From: an uncultured Oscillospiraceae bacterium
Lineage (GTDB): Bacteria; Bacillota; Clostridia; Oscillospirales; Oscillospiraceae
Length of the DNA: 64,000 nt
Direction of reading: 5' to 3'
Assembly (NCBI GenBank): GCA_934613505.1
Contig: CAKTTB010000010.1
Coordinates: 1 to 64,000, forward strand
Shown: in pieces, positions 34,145-43,017 of the stretch
Position numbering within the stretch: the stretch's first letter is position 1
How the letters are laid out: every line of letters begins with the position of its first letter
Position numbers and translations under genes: made by a program
The notes under the pieces: generated by a model
What the model saw: the letters and a program-made list of their open reading frames with translations, nothing else
Databases searched by the model: none
What the model was told of the DNA's origin: nothing

Positions 34145-34534
34145 ATGGAGCATATTCGGTTATCGGACGGAGAATGGAAGCTGATGAAGACGCTCTGGGC
34201 CAGGCAGCCGCAGACGATCGCGGAGCTGGTGGCCGCGCTGGCCGCGGAGACCGGCTGGACGAAGGCGACGATCTTCATGATGCTCAAGCGGCTGATCGCC
34301 AAGGGCGCGGTCACGATGGACGACAGCGGAAAATTTCAGGAATACAGCGCGGCCATCACCTACGCCGACGTGGAGCCGGAGGAGACGGAGTCGTTTCTGT
34401 CAAAGGTCTACGGCGGAAGCGTGGGGATGATGGTCTCGAGCCTTGTCGGGCGCGGCGCGCTGTCGGAGCAGGAGATCCGGGAATTGAAGGCCATACTGGA
34501 TGCGGCGGAAAAACAGGAGGAGACGCCATGCTGA
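34145..34534 (+). CDS. BlaI/MecI-family transcriptional repressor (copy 2)
   Basis: 129 residues, nearly the same protein as the copy at 32 (winged helix, identical central and C-terminal blocks such as EETESFLSKVYGGSVGMM). AGGAGGCGG precedes the ATG. It overlaps the sensor peptidase gene by 7 bases. Autorepression through the inverted repeat at 34111 is likely. Cross-talk with copy 1 is possible because the DNA-reading helices differ by only a few residues. Confidence 0.94.
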   Translation: MEHIRLSDGEWKLMKTLWARQPQTIAELVAALAAETGWTKATIFMMLKRLIAKGAVTMDDSGKFQEYSAAITYADVEPEETESFLSKVYGGSVGMMVSSLVGRGALSEQEIRELKAILDAAEKQEETPC

Positions 34535-37470
34535 GAGATGCTTTGACGATTTCGGCGCTGATCGCGGTGGTTTTGCTGGTGCGGGCGATATTCAAGAGCC
34601 GCGTGCCGAAGCGGATGGTCTATGCTTTGTGGCTGGTGGTGCTGCTGAAGCTCTGCCTGCCGGGGACGGCGGTCTCCCTTCCGCTCCTGCCTGCGGAAGA
34701 AGCGACAGCACCGGTGCAGCAGGTCGAGGCCGAAACACCTGTGCATGCCACGCCCGCCGTGCAGCAGCCCGCGCAGACCGTGACGCTGCCGCAGGCGCCT
34801 GCGCAGACAATAACACAGACACAGCCGCAGGAAACGGCAAAACCGGTACGCGCGCCGCTCGTGACTGCGCCGGTGCTGCTGGTCTGGTTCGGCGGCAGTG
34901 TGCTGCTGGGGCTTTGGCTGCTTGTCACGTGGCTGGTCTTTACGGTTCGGCTGTATAAAGACCGGCAATTGCTTGGCAGGCGCGGGCAGACGCGCATTTA
35001 TGTCTCCGGCAGCATGAAATCACCGTGTCTGGCGGGGCTCATTCCGGCGGTCTATCTGACTGCGGACGTGCCGCAGTCGGACGCGGCGGAGCTGATCGTG
35101 CAGCACGAGCTGACGCATCTGCGGCATCTGGATCCGCTGTGGTCGCTCTGCCGCACGGCGGCGGTCATTGTATACTGGTGGAATCCGTTCATCTGGCTCG
35201 CCGTGATCGTCTCCAAGCGCGACGCAGAGCTGGCGTGCGACGAAGCTGTCGCCGCGAAGCTCTCTTCGGAGCAGCGGCTTGCCTACGCGCGTGCCATTCT
35301 GGCGCAGGCCCCGCGCAAGGCGGCGGCCCTGAGCCTTGCCGGGCCGCCGGTCAGGGAGCGCATCGTATTTTTGTCAAAAAAGCAGCGCACGAGCGTCCTG
35401 TGCGTGCTGCTCGCGCTGCTTCTCACCGTGACGGCTGCCGGATGCTCATTTACACGGCTGACGGCCAAACATGAAGACCCGGAAGCCGCACATCAGGAAG
35501 CGCTGAAGAGCGTCCTGAAGACCGACATCTCGCTCACACAGGAGCAGATCGACGCGGTCAACGCCGCCTTTACCTATGACACGTCGGGCAAGGATGAGAC
35601 GCTCGGGCATTTTGCGGTCAACGGCTTCTTCACCTCGACGTATGAGGACGTGCGCGAGCTGAACCTCAAGGAGTTTCTCGCGTATTTCGGTGAATACGGC
35701 GAGGAGGATATCTCGGAGGAGGAATTTGCGCAGCTGAACGCCGAATGGGGCTTCCGGGTTGACCGTGTGGAGGATTTCCCGCTGCCGATCCACCGCTATC
35801 CGGCGTCCGCGGTCGAGGGCGTCCTGCGCCGCTTTGCGGGCATCGGGCTTGCCGACCTCAAGGATATGCAGGAGCCGTTCTCCGGCTATACGTATCTGGA
35901 AAGCACAGATGCGTTCTATAACACCACCAGCGACTACAGCCCCGGCGACTTTACCTGCACCTATGGCTCGCTTGACGCGTTCGGGGAGTATGTGCAGCTC
36001 TATGGCCGGTCGACCCGCTTCCCCGGCGAGGTCATGCTGCGGCTGGAGAAGGACGGCGATAACTGGTATATCAAGTCCTTTACGCTTGAAATTCCGGCAG
36101 ACGCGCTGCCGGTGGAAGACCCCATCCCAACGACGGAGCCGAGCTACCCGCTCGGTCTTCTTCTCACGCAGGAGACGGCCATGCGGAAGGACGCGGCAGA
36201 CACTGCGAAGCTCTGCGACTGCCGACTGCTGCAGGAGGGCGAATACGTCACGGCGCTGACCGAGCGGACGGTGGACGGGGAACTCTGGTATCTGGTCGAA
36301 TGCACGCCGTTTGACACCCCTGCGGACACGCGCGGCTGGGTCAGGGCGGATGTGACCGCACCATATACCGTGCAGAACATGTGGGACTGCACCGCGCCCC
36401 TGTACTTAGTTAGCGGCGCGCAGTATTATGACGGGACGGGCGAACACATACTGACGGACGCCGATCCGCGCGGGCCGTACCGCATCACGAGCTATGACGA
36501 GACGAACTACCGCTACCATCTCAGCGGCACCGGCGGCGCGGAAATCGAGATCGGCGAACTAGACATGGTCCAGTTCCCTGCCCTGCCCGCGGATGATCCT
36601 GAGACGATCAGCTATCAGGTGCAGCAGAAACTGGCCTATGCGCGCTGGAACCATGCCATGACAGAAGACTATGAGGATCAGATCCGCAGCTTTGAAGCCG
36701 CGGACTACCGCGACGGCTGGGGCGTGGGGCAGTATCCGCACTATTATAAGGCGCTGGCAGCTTTCTTCGTCTCCGCGCCGGATCAGCGCGGCTTCCTCGC
36801 GGAGGACGCGGTCTGGACACGGGACATGATGGCGGACGGACTGATCATGCGGGTGAATATGACGCAGGACGAAGGGGGTATGTCGCTCTATTATTCCGTT
36901 GTGACGCACGATCTGTGCGTCGCGCCGGATGAGCTGCTGGGCGACGAAAATGAAGCCGTCCTGTCCGCAGCCGAATGGTTCCGGACGAACGTCTCTGAAA
37001 ACAACGACGGCAGGAACCTCTACGCCATGCTGCTGACCAGCTCCTATCGGGATCCGCGGGAGATCGACCTATCCAAGCTGTTTTATAACGGCCTTTACGA
37101 TGCCTCCAACGTGATCACCGAGGAGGAACGCACAGCCGTCAGTCAGGAAAACCCGTTGGCTGACCATCTGGACATCATCAAGATCACGCGCACGCAGATG
37201 GACGAGGTGCTGCAAATGCTCACAGGTCTCACGCTGGACGAAACGGAGCAGGTCGGGCTTGACCAGTTCGTGTACTTAAAGGACTTTGACGCATATTATC
37301 TGGTACACAGCGACGCGATCGACCCGCGCTGCCGTATGCTCTCGGCCAGCCGGAACGCGGACGGCAGCGTGAATCTCATCTGCAAGCGCGACACGGGAAG
37401 CGCCGCCGTCCTGCTGCTCCGGACGATCACCGGCTGGCAGATCACGGCGAACGAGCTGTTCCCGGAGTAA
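34528..37470 (+). CDS. M56-family BlaR1-type membrane sensor peptidase (copy 2) with SH3-like outer region
   Basis: 980 residues from ATG 34528 (GGAGG upstream). The membrane peptidase half is very similar to copy 1: HELTHLRHLD, DAELACDEAV, last helix ending in a lipobox-like AAGC. The outer half is larger and different. One domain spans roughly 330-540. A segment around 560-630 (QEGEYVTALTERTVDGELWYLVECT) resembles an SH3-type module, and a long C-terminal domain follows. The same repressor/protease core has thus acquired another sensor. Signal unknown. Confidence 0.85.
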   Translation: MLRDALTISALIAVVLLVRAIFKSRVPKRMVYALWLVVLLKLCLPGTAVSLPLLPAEEATAPVQQVEAETPVHATPAVQQPAQTVTLPQAPAQTITQTQPQETAKPVRAPLVTAPVLLVWFGGSVLLGLWLLVTWLVFTVRLYKDRQLLGRRGQTRIYVSGSMKSPCLAGLIPAVYLTADVPQSDAAELIVQHELTHLRHLDPLWSLCRTAAVIVYWWNPFIWLAVIVSKRDAELACDEAVAAKLSSEQRLAYARAILAQAPRKAAALSLAGPPVRERIVFLSKKQRTSVLCVLLALLLTVTAAGCSFTRLTAKHEDPEAAHQEALKSVLKTDISLTQEQIDAVNAAFTYDTSGKDETLGHFAVNGFFTSTYEDVRELNLKEFLAYFGEYGEEDISEEEFAQLNAEWGFRVDRVEDFPLPIHRYPASAVEGVLRRFAGIGLADLKDMQEPFSGYTYLESTDAFYNTTSDYSPGDFTCTYGSLDAFGEYVQLYGRSTRFPGEVMLRLEKDGDNWYIKSFTLEIPADALPVEDPIPTTEPSYPLGLLLTQETAMRKDAADTAKLCDCRLLQEGEYVTALTERTVDGELWYLVECTPFDTPADTRGWVRADVTAPYTVQNMWDCTAPLYLVSGAQYYDGTGEHILTDADPRGPYRITSYDETNYRYHLSGTGGAEIEIGELDMVQFPALPADDPETISYQVQQKLAYARWNHAMTEDYEDQIRSFEAADYRDGWGVGQYPHYYKALAAFFVSAPDQRGFLAEDAVWTRDMMADGLIMRVNMTQDEGGMSLYYSVVTHDLCVAPDELLGDENEAVLSAAEWFRTNVSENNDGRNLYAMLLTSSYRDPREIDLSKLFYNGLYDASNVITEEERTAVSQENPLADHLDIIKITRTQMDEVLQMLTGLTLDETEQVGLDQFVYLKDFDAYYLVHSDAIDPRCRMLSASRNADGSVNLICKRDTGSAAVLLLRTITGWQITANELFPE

Positions 37471-37485
37471 GAAAGGAACACACAC

Positions 37486-37707
37486 ATGCAGACAATCTGG
37501 ATCATTGACGACGACGCCGCGATCGGCGATCTTGAACAGGAGCTGTTGGAGCGTGCGTGGCGGTGCGGCTGCGGGAGCGTGCGGCGTCTTCGCTTGGCTG
37601 CGTCTATACCTGCGGCAGGCTTTCGCCCGACACCGCTTCGCATACGGTGCTTGACGAGTCGGTCAACGGCCTCGACCCGGAGGGTATCATTGAGATCCGC
37701 GAGCTGA
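37486..37707 (+). pseudogene. response regulator remnant
   Basis: Only the first 22 residues (MQTIWIIDDDAAIGDLEQEL...) are receiver-domain sequence with the acidic DDD pocket. After this the frame is arginine-rich nonsense. AAGGA and the ATG are intact. The phospho-acceptor Asp and the whole output domain are lost; the sequence jumps into an ABC ATPase gene within about 100 bp. Confidence 0.7.
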
Positions 37708-38096
37708 TTCTGAAGCTCAACCGGGAGCACGGCATTACCGTGCTCATTTCCAGCCACATCCTTGACGAGCTTGCAAAGCTTGCCACGCACTACGGCTTTA
37801 TTGACAGCGGGCGCATCGTCCGCAAACTGAGTGCGGACGAGCTGGAATCCGCTTCACGCAAGTGCCTGCAGCTGACGGTCTCGGACACGGTCTCGCTCGC
37901 TATGGTGCTGGACAAGCTCGGCGCAGAATATCAGATCCTGTCCGATACGACGGCGCGGGTCTACAGTCCGCTCTCTGTCACGACGCTCGTACACGCACTG
38001 GACACGGAGACCTGTGAGCTGCTGCATGTGACAGAGCAGGACGAAAGTCTGGAGAGCTTCTATATGAATCTCGTGGGAGGCGTGCATCATGGCTAA
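37557..38096 (+). pseudogene. ABC transporter ATPase, N-terminal half missing
   Basis: Homology starts near 37648 at HTVLDESVNGLDPEGIIEIR, the Walker B/D-loop region (normally LDEP, here LDES), and runs through VLISSHILDELAKLATHYG (H-loop) to the end. Walker A and the signature motif are absent, so it cannot hydrolyse ATP. The family is that of bacteriocin/bacitracin-type resistance transporters. Its stop overlaps the permease start. Confidence 0.7.
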
Positions 38097-38523
38097 GCTC
38101 CTGCGGGCAAATTTCCTCCGGCTGCGCCGCAGCTGGCCGCTTCTTTTGTGCATGTCCGGCGCGTTTGCGCTCTCTTCCGTTTCCATGCTCGGCATAGCCA
38201 GAAGCAGCAGCGAGGCCTATGCGCTGGACGACGCGATTCTGCAGCTTTTCCCGTTCCTGCCCATTCTGCATGCGGCGTTCATCAGTCTGTTCCTCGTTGT
38301 CGAGTATCAGGACGGCACGCTCCGCAATAAGCTCATTGCCGGGCATAGCCGCGCGGCTGTCTATTTCTCGTCGCTCATCGCCGCCATGGCGGGCTGCATG
38401 GCCATTCTGCTCGCCAATCAGGAGCTGACACAGCCGGTTCTGTCTCTCTGCTGCTCGGCGGGGATCGTCCTTCTGACCAGCCTGACCGGCGCAGTATTTT
38501 TCCGAAAAAAAGGTCTGAAATAA
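38089..38523 (+). pseudogene. ABC permease with in-frame internal deletion
   Basis: 144 residues. MAKLLRANFLRLRRSW and the first helices match small ABC-2 type permeases of about 250 residues. After SSLIAAMAGCMAILLANQ it jumps to a last helix (VLSLCCSAGIVLLTSLTGAVFF). The reading frame is kept but central helices are missing, so function is doubtful. Partner of the truncated ATPase. Confidence 0.65.
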
Positions 38524-38536
38524 CGGAGGTCGTTTC

Positions 38537-38902
38537 ATGGATAGCTGGTGGATCATGCTGACCGCAGCGCTTGCGCTTACCGCAGGCTTTCTGCTTCTGA
38601 AGCTTCTGTTCCTGCGGCGGGTCTTTGATAATATCCTGAGCAACGCCGCAAAGTACACGGATGGCGATCTGTCCGTCCGCCTGACGCGAGATGGCCGCGT
38701 CACGATCTCCAGCCGCGTGCAGGGGCTTGACCGCGTGCAGGCCGGGCGGCTGTTTGACCGCTTCTACACCGTGGAGGCCGCCAACGCCTCCACCGGTCTC
38801 GGCCTGTCCATTGCAAAGCTGCTGACAGAAAAAATGGGCGGCCGCATCTGGGCGGCCTATGAAAATGAGACCCTGCAGGTCTTTGTGGACTTTCCGCAGT
38901 GA
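38537..38902 (+). pseudogene. histidine kinase lacking the sensor and HisKA domains
   Basis: 121 residues: an N-terminal helix (MLTAALALTAGFLLLKLLFL) is joined directly to the N-box FDNILSNAAKYTDG and G-box STGLGLSIAKLL of the ATPase domain. The phospho-accepting His and dimerisation helices are gone. An in-frame internal deletion. Together with the response regulator remnant, this was once a two-component system controlling the ABC transporter. Confidence 0.7.
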
Positions 38903-38911
38903 CCGCGCGAG

Positions 38912-38946
38912 CCGCCGGAAACGGTATCGTTTCCGGCGGTTTTTTC
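38912..38946 (+). terminator. intrinsic terminator
   Basis: Perfect 11-bp stem CCGCCGGAAAC / GTTTCCGGCGG, 6-nt loop, seven T. Confidence 0.92.
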
Positions 38947-38983
38947 TGTTGTATAAAAAATTATATAAATTCAAAGAAACAGA

Positions 38984-39012
38984 TTGACAGCTGCAGGACA
39001 TGGTGATATAAA
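38984..39012 (+). promoter_or_regulatory. promoter of the ridA operon
   Basis: TTGACA (38984-38989), 17-bp spacer, TATAAA (39007-39012), 45 bp before the start codon. Confidence 0.75.
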
Positions 39013-39056
39013 AAGATATACAGAGAAAGAAAAAAATATATATTCAGGAGGGCGGC

Positions 39057-39452
39057 ATGGAAGCGGTAACACTGCGCACAAAGCGGGAAAACAAAGGACA
39101 TTATGTGCCGGGGATGATCTCCAACGGGATGCTGTATATCTCGGGGCAGCTGTCGCTGGATCCGGACACCGGAAAAGTCGCGGAGGGTGATATCCGCGCG
39201 CACATGCAGCAGGCGCTCGGGAACATGGACGCCGTGCTGCGCGAAGCCGGTCTGACGCGGGAGAACGTCGTGCAGTGCCGGATCTATCTTGTCGGCATGG
39301 ACAACTGGGACGCGGCGAACGAGGAATACGCAGCCTTCTTCGGCGCGCACTGCCCAGCCAGAATTATCGTATCGGTCAACGAGCTTCATTTCGGCTGTCT
39401 GGTCGAGATTGAAGCCGTCGCGGAATGCACACAGAAAGGAGAATTCCTATGA
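39057..39452 (+). CDS. RidA/YjgF-family enamine/imine deaminase
   Basis: 131 residues. Family blocks GHYVPGMISNGMLYISGQLSLDP, GNMDAVLREAGLTRENVVQCRIYLV and a C-terminal VEIEAVAE. RidA hydrolyses reactive enamine intermediates released by PLP enzymes. The next gene, overlapping by ATGA, encodes a PLP enzyme of the D-serine dehydratase type, a direct source of 2-aminoacrylate-like intermediates, so the pairing makes functional sense. A canonical Arg for substrate carboxylate is present in QCRIYL. Confidence 0.9.
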   Translation: MEAVTLRTKRENKGHYVPGMISNGMLYISGQLSLDPDTGKVAEGDIRAHMQQALGNMDAVLREAGLTRENVVQCRIYLVGMDNWDAANEEYAAFFGAHCPARIIVSVNELHFGCLVEIEAVAECTQKGEFL

Positions 39453-40561
39453 TCACATCCCCGTATTCCTATCTGGAAACACCGAGCCTGCTCATTGACA
39501 ACGATATTGCGCTTGCCAATATCGCCATGATGCAGAAAAAGGCGGACGATCTCGGGCTGAAGCTGCGGCCGCATATCAAGACGCACCGCATGCCGTATTT
39601 TGCAAAGCTGCAAATGGAGGCCGGCGCGTGCGGCATTGCCTGCGCAAAAATTGGCGAAGCCGAGGTCATGGCAGACAACGGGATCGGTGATATTTTCATC
39701 GCCAACGAGGTCATCGGCGAAGACAAATACGAGCGGCTCAAGGCGCTGCACCGCCGCATCCATGTGCGGATCGGCATTGACAACGAGGTCCAGCTGGCGC
39801 AGATGGAGAAGGTCTTCGCCACCGAGGCGCGGCCGCTGGAGGTCCTCATCGAATACGAGGTCGGCGAGGTGCGGACAGGCGTCACCAGTGACGAGCAGCT
39901 GACCCGGCTCGTGAAGGCCATCCAGAGCAGCAAGCATGTCGTTCTGAAGGGGATCTTCTCCCACGAGGGACACACGTACAAGGCAGACAGCATCGCCGAC
40001 TGCTGCGCCAAGGCGCAGGCAGCGTATGCAAAAACCGTGCGCGCGGCGGGGATCATCCGCAGTCTCGGCGCGAACATTGACACGGTCAGCATCGGCGCGA
40101 CGCCCTCGGTCATGAACGGGAGCAGCTTTGAGGGCATTACAGAGCTGCGGCTGGGGACGTATATCTTCTTTGACGTCGGCCAGTCGAACGCGATCCACGA
40201 TTTCAGCCGCTGCGCGGCCACCGTTCTGGCGTCCGTCATCTCCAAGCCGGAGGGAAACCGCGTCGTGCTGGACACCGGCGCAAAGGCGCTCGTCTCCCAG
40301 AACCGGCCGACCGGCATCTGCGCGACGGCAGGCTTCGGCGCGATCAAGGGCGCGGAGGATATCACCATTGAGAACCTGTTTGACGAGCATGGCGTCTTGA
40401 ACAGCGAGAAATTCAAAACCCTCGTCAGCGTCGGCGACAAGGTGGAGGTCATTCCGAGCCACGTGTGTCCCACAGTCAACCTGTATGATACGGCCTATCT
40501 CGTCTCAAACGGCAAGGTGATCCGGACGCTCCCCATCGCCTGCAGAGGAAAATCAAGATAA
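39449..40561 (+). CDS. DSD1-family PLP enzyme (D-serine dehydratase / D-threonine aldolase-like)
   Basis: 370 residues: alanine-racemase-like barrel followed by a C-terminal beta domain. Lys in LRPHIKTHRMP is the PLP lysine. HVCPTVNLYD near the C-terminus provides the His and Cys that bind the metal in eukaryotic-type D-serine dehydratases and D-threonine aldolases. Likely acts on a D-hydroxy amino acid. ATG at 39449 follows AAAGGAG and overlaps ridA. Confidence 0.85.
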   Translation: MITSPYSYLETPSLLIDNDIALANIAMMQKKADDLGLKLRPHIKTHRMPYFAKLQMEAGACGIACAKIGEAEVMADNGIGDIFIANEVIGEDKYERLKALHRRIHVRIGIDNEVQLAQMEKVFATEARPLEVLIEYEVGEVRTGVTSDEQLTRLVKAIQSSKHVVLKGIFSHEGHTYKADSIADCCAKAQAAYAKTVRAAGIIRSLGANIDTVSIGATPSVMNGSSFEGITELRLGTYIFFDVGQSNAIHDFSRCAATVLASVISKPEGNRVVLDTGAKALVSQNRPTGICATAGFGAIKGAEDITIENLFDEHGVLNSEKFKTLVSVGDKVEVIPSHVCPTVNLYDTAYLVSNGKVIRTLPIACRGKSR

Positions 40562-40570
40562 CAGGCCAAA

Positions 40571-40612
40571 ACGCCATGTACTGCTGTTCATTCAGCGGTA
40601 CATGGCGTTTTC
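40571..40612. terminator. intrinsic terminator
   Basis: ACGCCATGTAC (40571-40581) pairs with GTACATGGCGT (40598-40608), then TTTCTATT. It ends the ridA operon; in the opposite sense it could also end the convergent minus-strand gene. Confidence 0.8.
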
Positions 40613-40623
40613 TATTGGCTTTA

Positions 40624-41907
40624 TTACCGTGTCAGGCCAAGCGTGCGGTCGCACAGCTCACAGAAGACCAGCCCGCAGGCCAACGCTTCCTGCCCGGCCC
40701 CGCCAAGCTCCGGCGCAAACGAAAACAGCGCACCGAACGCATCGTCCAGCGTCTGCACCTTCTGTCCGGTTTTCTGTCCGGCCAGCGTCTTCACGTCATA
40801 GACGGCGCGGCCGTCCAACGCGCGGCTGCCCGCGGCGGCCAGAAACGCGAGCTGCTCCGGGTGGAACAGCACCAGCGGCGCGCCGCCGTCCAGGAATGCG
40901 TCGATAGACGCCAGCGCCTGCCCGATCGCGGGCGCGTTCTCCACCATGCTGTCGGTAACGCCGGATTCGTGGGCATATTTTGTCAGCCCCTTTTCGGGCC
41001 GGAAGCAGGTGCAAAGCAGCGCTTGCGGCGAAAAAAGCCGGAATTTCAGGATCGCCAGCTGCACAAGCTCGTCGCGCGCCGCGCTTTTTCCGGTCGTCTT
41101 GCACGCGAGCACGAAGAAGGTCTCAAGCGCCTCCGTACTCATCCCGCGCGTCAGCGGCGCAGGCTCCGGCAGCTTCCAATCGGCATTGGGCGGCGCGGGC
41201 GCGGCCTCCCGCAGCTCTGGCTGCACGGGCGGCAGGCGCTTCAGGACGGATTCGAACCATTTCTGTGCCTGCAATGCTGCCTGCAGCGCCGTCTGCTGCT
41301 GGGCGACGCGCTTCAAGATCGCGCCGCTCAGATCGTCCAGCAGATCGCCGGAGCTCCGGCGGCCCGGGATCCTGCCGTGCCTGCCGAAGCCGGGCAGGAG
41401 AAATTCATCGGAATAATCGTTATAGTGCGCCTTCGACCGCAGAAGGGCTGCAAACGGCGGCTGCTGCCGCGCGCCGTCCCAGCGCTCACGGAACGCGCCG
41501 CACAGGCGAATATCGCGCTCCAGCATCCACGCGGCTCCCCGGCAGGGCAGCGCATCGATCCGGGTATATGCTTCGCTGAGCGTCTGGTAGAGCAGCTCCG
41601 TATCCGGCTGCACCGGCGGTGCGGGCGCGGGCACAGGCGCAGGCTCCGGCTTTTCCGCAAGATCGGTCAGGATATCCGGCAGCAGCTCCGGCTGCAGGGC
41701 GTCCGGCTCCGGTTCTGCCCCGGCCGGCGGTTCAGGCGGCGTTTCTTCCTGCCGCTTCTTTCCGATGCCCTTCGGCAGCGCGCCCAGCACGACCATCGCA
41801 AGCCCGCCCACCGCGACGGCGATGGAGACCGGCAGGCTGTAGGCCGACAGGGCGAAACCGATCAGGATCAGAAGAAAGCCGATGATGATATCCTTGACTG
41901 AGCGCAC
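40624..41907 (-). CDS. membrane-anchored protein with catalytically dead DnaQ-type exonuclease domain
   Basis: 427 residues from the GTG at 41907, which follows GGGAGG by 8 nt. Two short helices (IIIGFLLILIGFALSAYSL and IAVAVGGLAMVVLGALP) are followed by a Pro/Glu linker, a helical middle and a C-terminal DnaQ-like fold. The Exo I motif, normally D-x-E-T-T-G, reads LACKTTGKSAARDELVQLAI: Asp and Glu are Ala and Lys. The Exo II region reads LVLFHPEQLAFL instead of H-N-x-x-F-D. So the nuclease fold is kept but the metal ligands are lost; a binding or scaffold role is inferred. Confidence 0.6.
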   Translation of the reverse strand: MRSVKDIIIGFLLILIGFALSAYSLPVSIAVAVGGLAMVVLGALPKGIGKKRQEETPPEPPAGAEPEPDALQPELLPDILTDLAEKPEPAPVPAPAPPVQPDTELLYQTLSEAYTRIDALPCRGAAWMLERDIRLCGAFRERWDGARQQPPFAALLRSKAHYNDYSDEFLLPGFGRHGRIPGRRSSGDLLDDLSGAILKRVAQQQTALQAALQAQKWFESVLKRLPPVQPELREAAPAPPNADWKLPEPAPLTRGMSTEALETFFVLACKTTGKSAARDELVQLAILKFRLFSPQALLCTCFRPEKGLTKYAHESGVTDSMVENAPAIGQALASIDAFLDGGAPLVLFHPEQLAFLAAAGSRALDGRAVYDVKTLAGQKTGQKVQTLDDAFGALFSFAPELGGAGQEALACGLVFCELCDRTLGLTR

Positions 41908-41953
41908 GGCTGCGTCCTCCCTTTTTCTCTTTCCGGGAACTATTCTGTGCCTA

Positions 41954-42018
41954 CAGTATAGCATCCTCCACGGCCTTCGCGCAAGGGGCTTGATTCCCGC
42001 GCGCATCGGCGCTACAAT
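41954..42018. promoter_or_regulatory. divergent promoters
   Basis: Minus strand: TATACT (41960-41955) with TTGCGC about 18 bp upstream, serving the DnaQ-like gene. Plus strand: TTGATT (41990-41995), 17-bp spacer, TACAAT (42013-42018), serving the broken AEC transporter gene. Confidence 0.6.
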
Positions 42019-42052
42019 GCTCTGGGGCAGAAGAGGAACGGACTTTTATGTT

Positions 42053-42756
42053 ATGCTGCAGATCATGAACCAGATCCTGACGCAGGGCGGATTTCTGCGC
42101 GCGTTTTTTCAGACTGTTATCCTTATCGCGGCCGGCTGCGCGCTGTTTCGGGCAGACATTCTCGGCCCCGGGGACAAGCACGCGCTCACGACGGTTGTCT
42201 GGAAGCTTGCCGTGCCATGCATGGCGTTCGACGCGTTCATGTCGGATTTCAATACGCAGGAATTTTTGTCGGAGCTTGGCGTGCTGGCGCTCTCGTTCGC
42301 ACTGTATGCCGTTCTCTACGCGCTGGGAACGCTTCTGTTCCGGCGCGCAGCCGGGCGGGACGCAAAGGTCTGCGGCCTGTTCTGCGCTGTCGGGCAGCTG
42401 ACGCTGTTCGCCATGCCTGTTCTGCAGTCCATCTACGCCGGAACCGGCTCCACGGTCCTGATCTCCGTCAGCGTCATGACCATATCCGGATGGTCCTTGC
42501 GCCCGCGTTCGCCCTCGGGGCGGTATGCGCCGTGCAGGCAAGCGGACTGGCCCGCTTTACCGCGTCGGAGATGGTCGCGGTCACGATGGGCTTCGCCGCG
42601 CCGGCGTCGGCCACGCTCGGCCTGTTCTGCATCCAGTACCGCCGCTGCGAGCGGTTTGCCTCGACCGTCTGCTTTTTATCGACGGTCCTGTGTCTCGCCA
42701 CCATCCCGCTCGTCTACGCCCTGACCCAGCTCGCGGCAGCTTCCGGGTTGTTCTGA
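42053..42756 (+). pseudogene. AEC-family (auxin efflux carrier type) transporter, frameshifted
   Basis: The N-terminal part (MLQIMNQILTQGGFLRAFF, GDKHALTTVVWKLAVPCMAF) and the C-terminal part (GFAAPASATLGLFCIQYRRC) are clear AEC sequence. After ISVSVMTI near 42485 the frame shifts and about 60-70 residues of the usual 300 are missing. One deletion explains both. The promoter is intact. Confidence 0.75.
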
Positions 42757-42794
42757 ATGTTCGCCGAAAAAGCCCCATCCTGCATTGGATGGAT

Positions 42795-42976
42795 CCTTGG
42801 CTCTCCCTCTGGGAGAGCTGTCACCGCAGGTGACTGAGAGGGCTTTGGCAGTCACGGTATACCCTCTCCGTCCTCGCTTCGCTCGGCCACCTCTCCCAAA
42901 GGGAGAGGCAAGGGTCGCTCGCACAACATCAAATGACACAAGAACAGGCACAGCAGATGATTCCGCTGTGCCTGTT
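42795..42976 (+). repeat. 182-bp dispersed repeat, copy A
   Basis: A 119-bp unit with imperfect terminal inverted repeats (CCTTGGCTCTCCCTCTGGGA against CCTTGCCTCTCCCTTTGGGA from the other end) is followed by a hairpin with perfect 12-bp arms (AACAGGCACAGC / GCTGTGCCTGTT, 42943-42976). The same arrangement, of identical total length and orientation, is at 57513-57694. The unit resembles a MITE or a clade-specific intergenic repeat; no transposase is near. It lies just downstream of rsgA. Confidence 0.85.
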
Positions 42977-43017
42977 CACTGTCTCATGCGACCCGTTCAT
43001 TTGCAGGATAGAGCTTT

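Noticed and set aside
37486..38902. Reading the shortened RR/ABC/HK genes as novel compact functional proteins
   Set aside because: Essential residues (Walker A, signature, phospho-His, phospho-Asp) are missing, so decay is the simpler reading; kept as a finding, not as functional genes.
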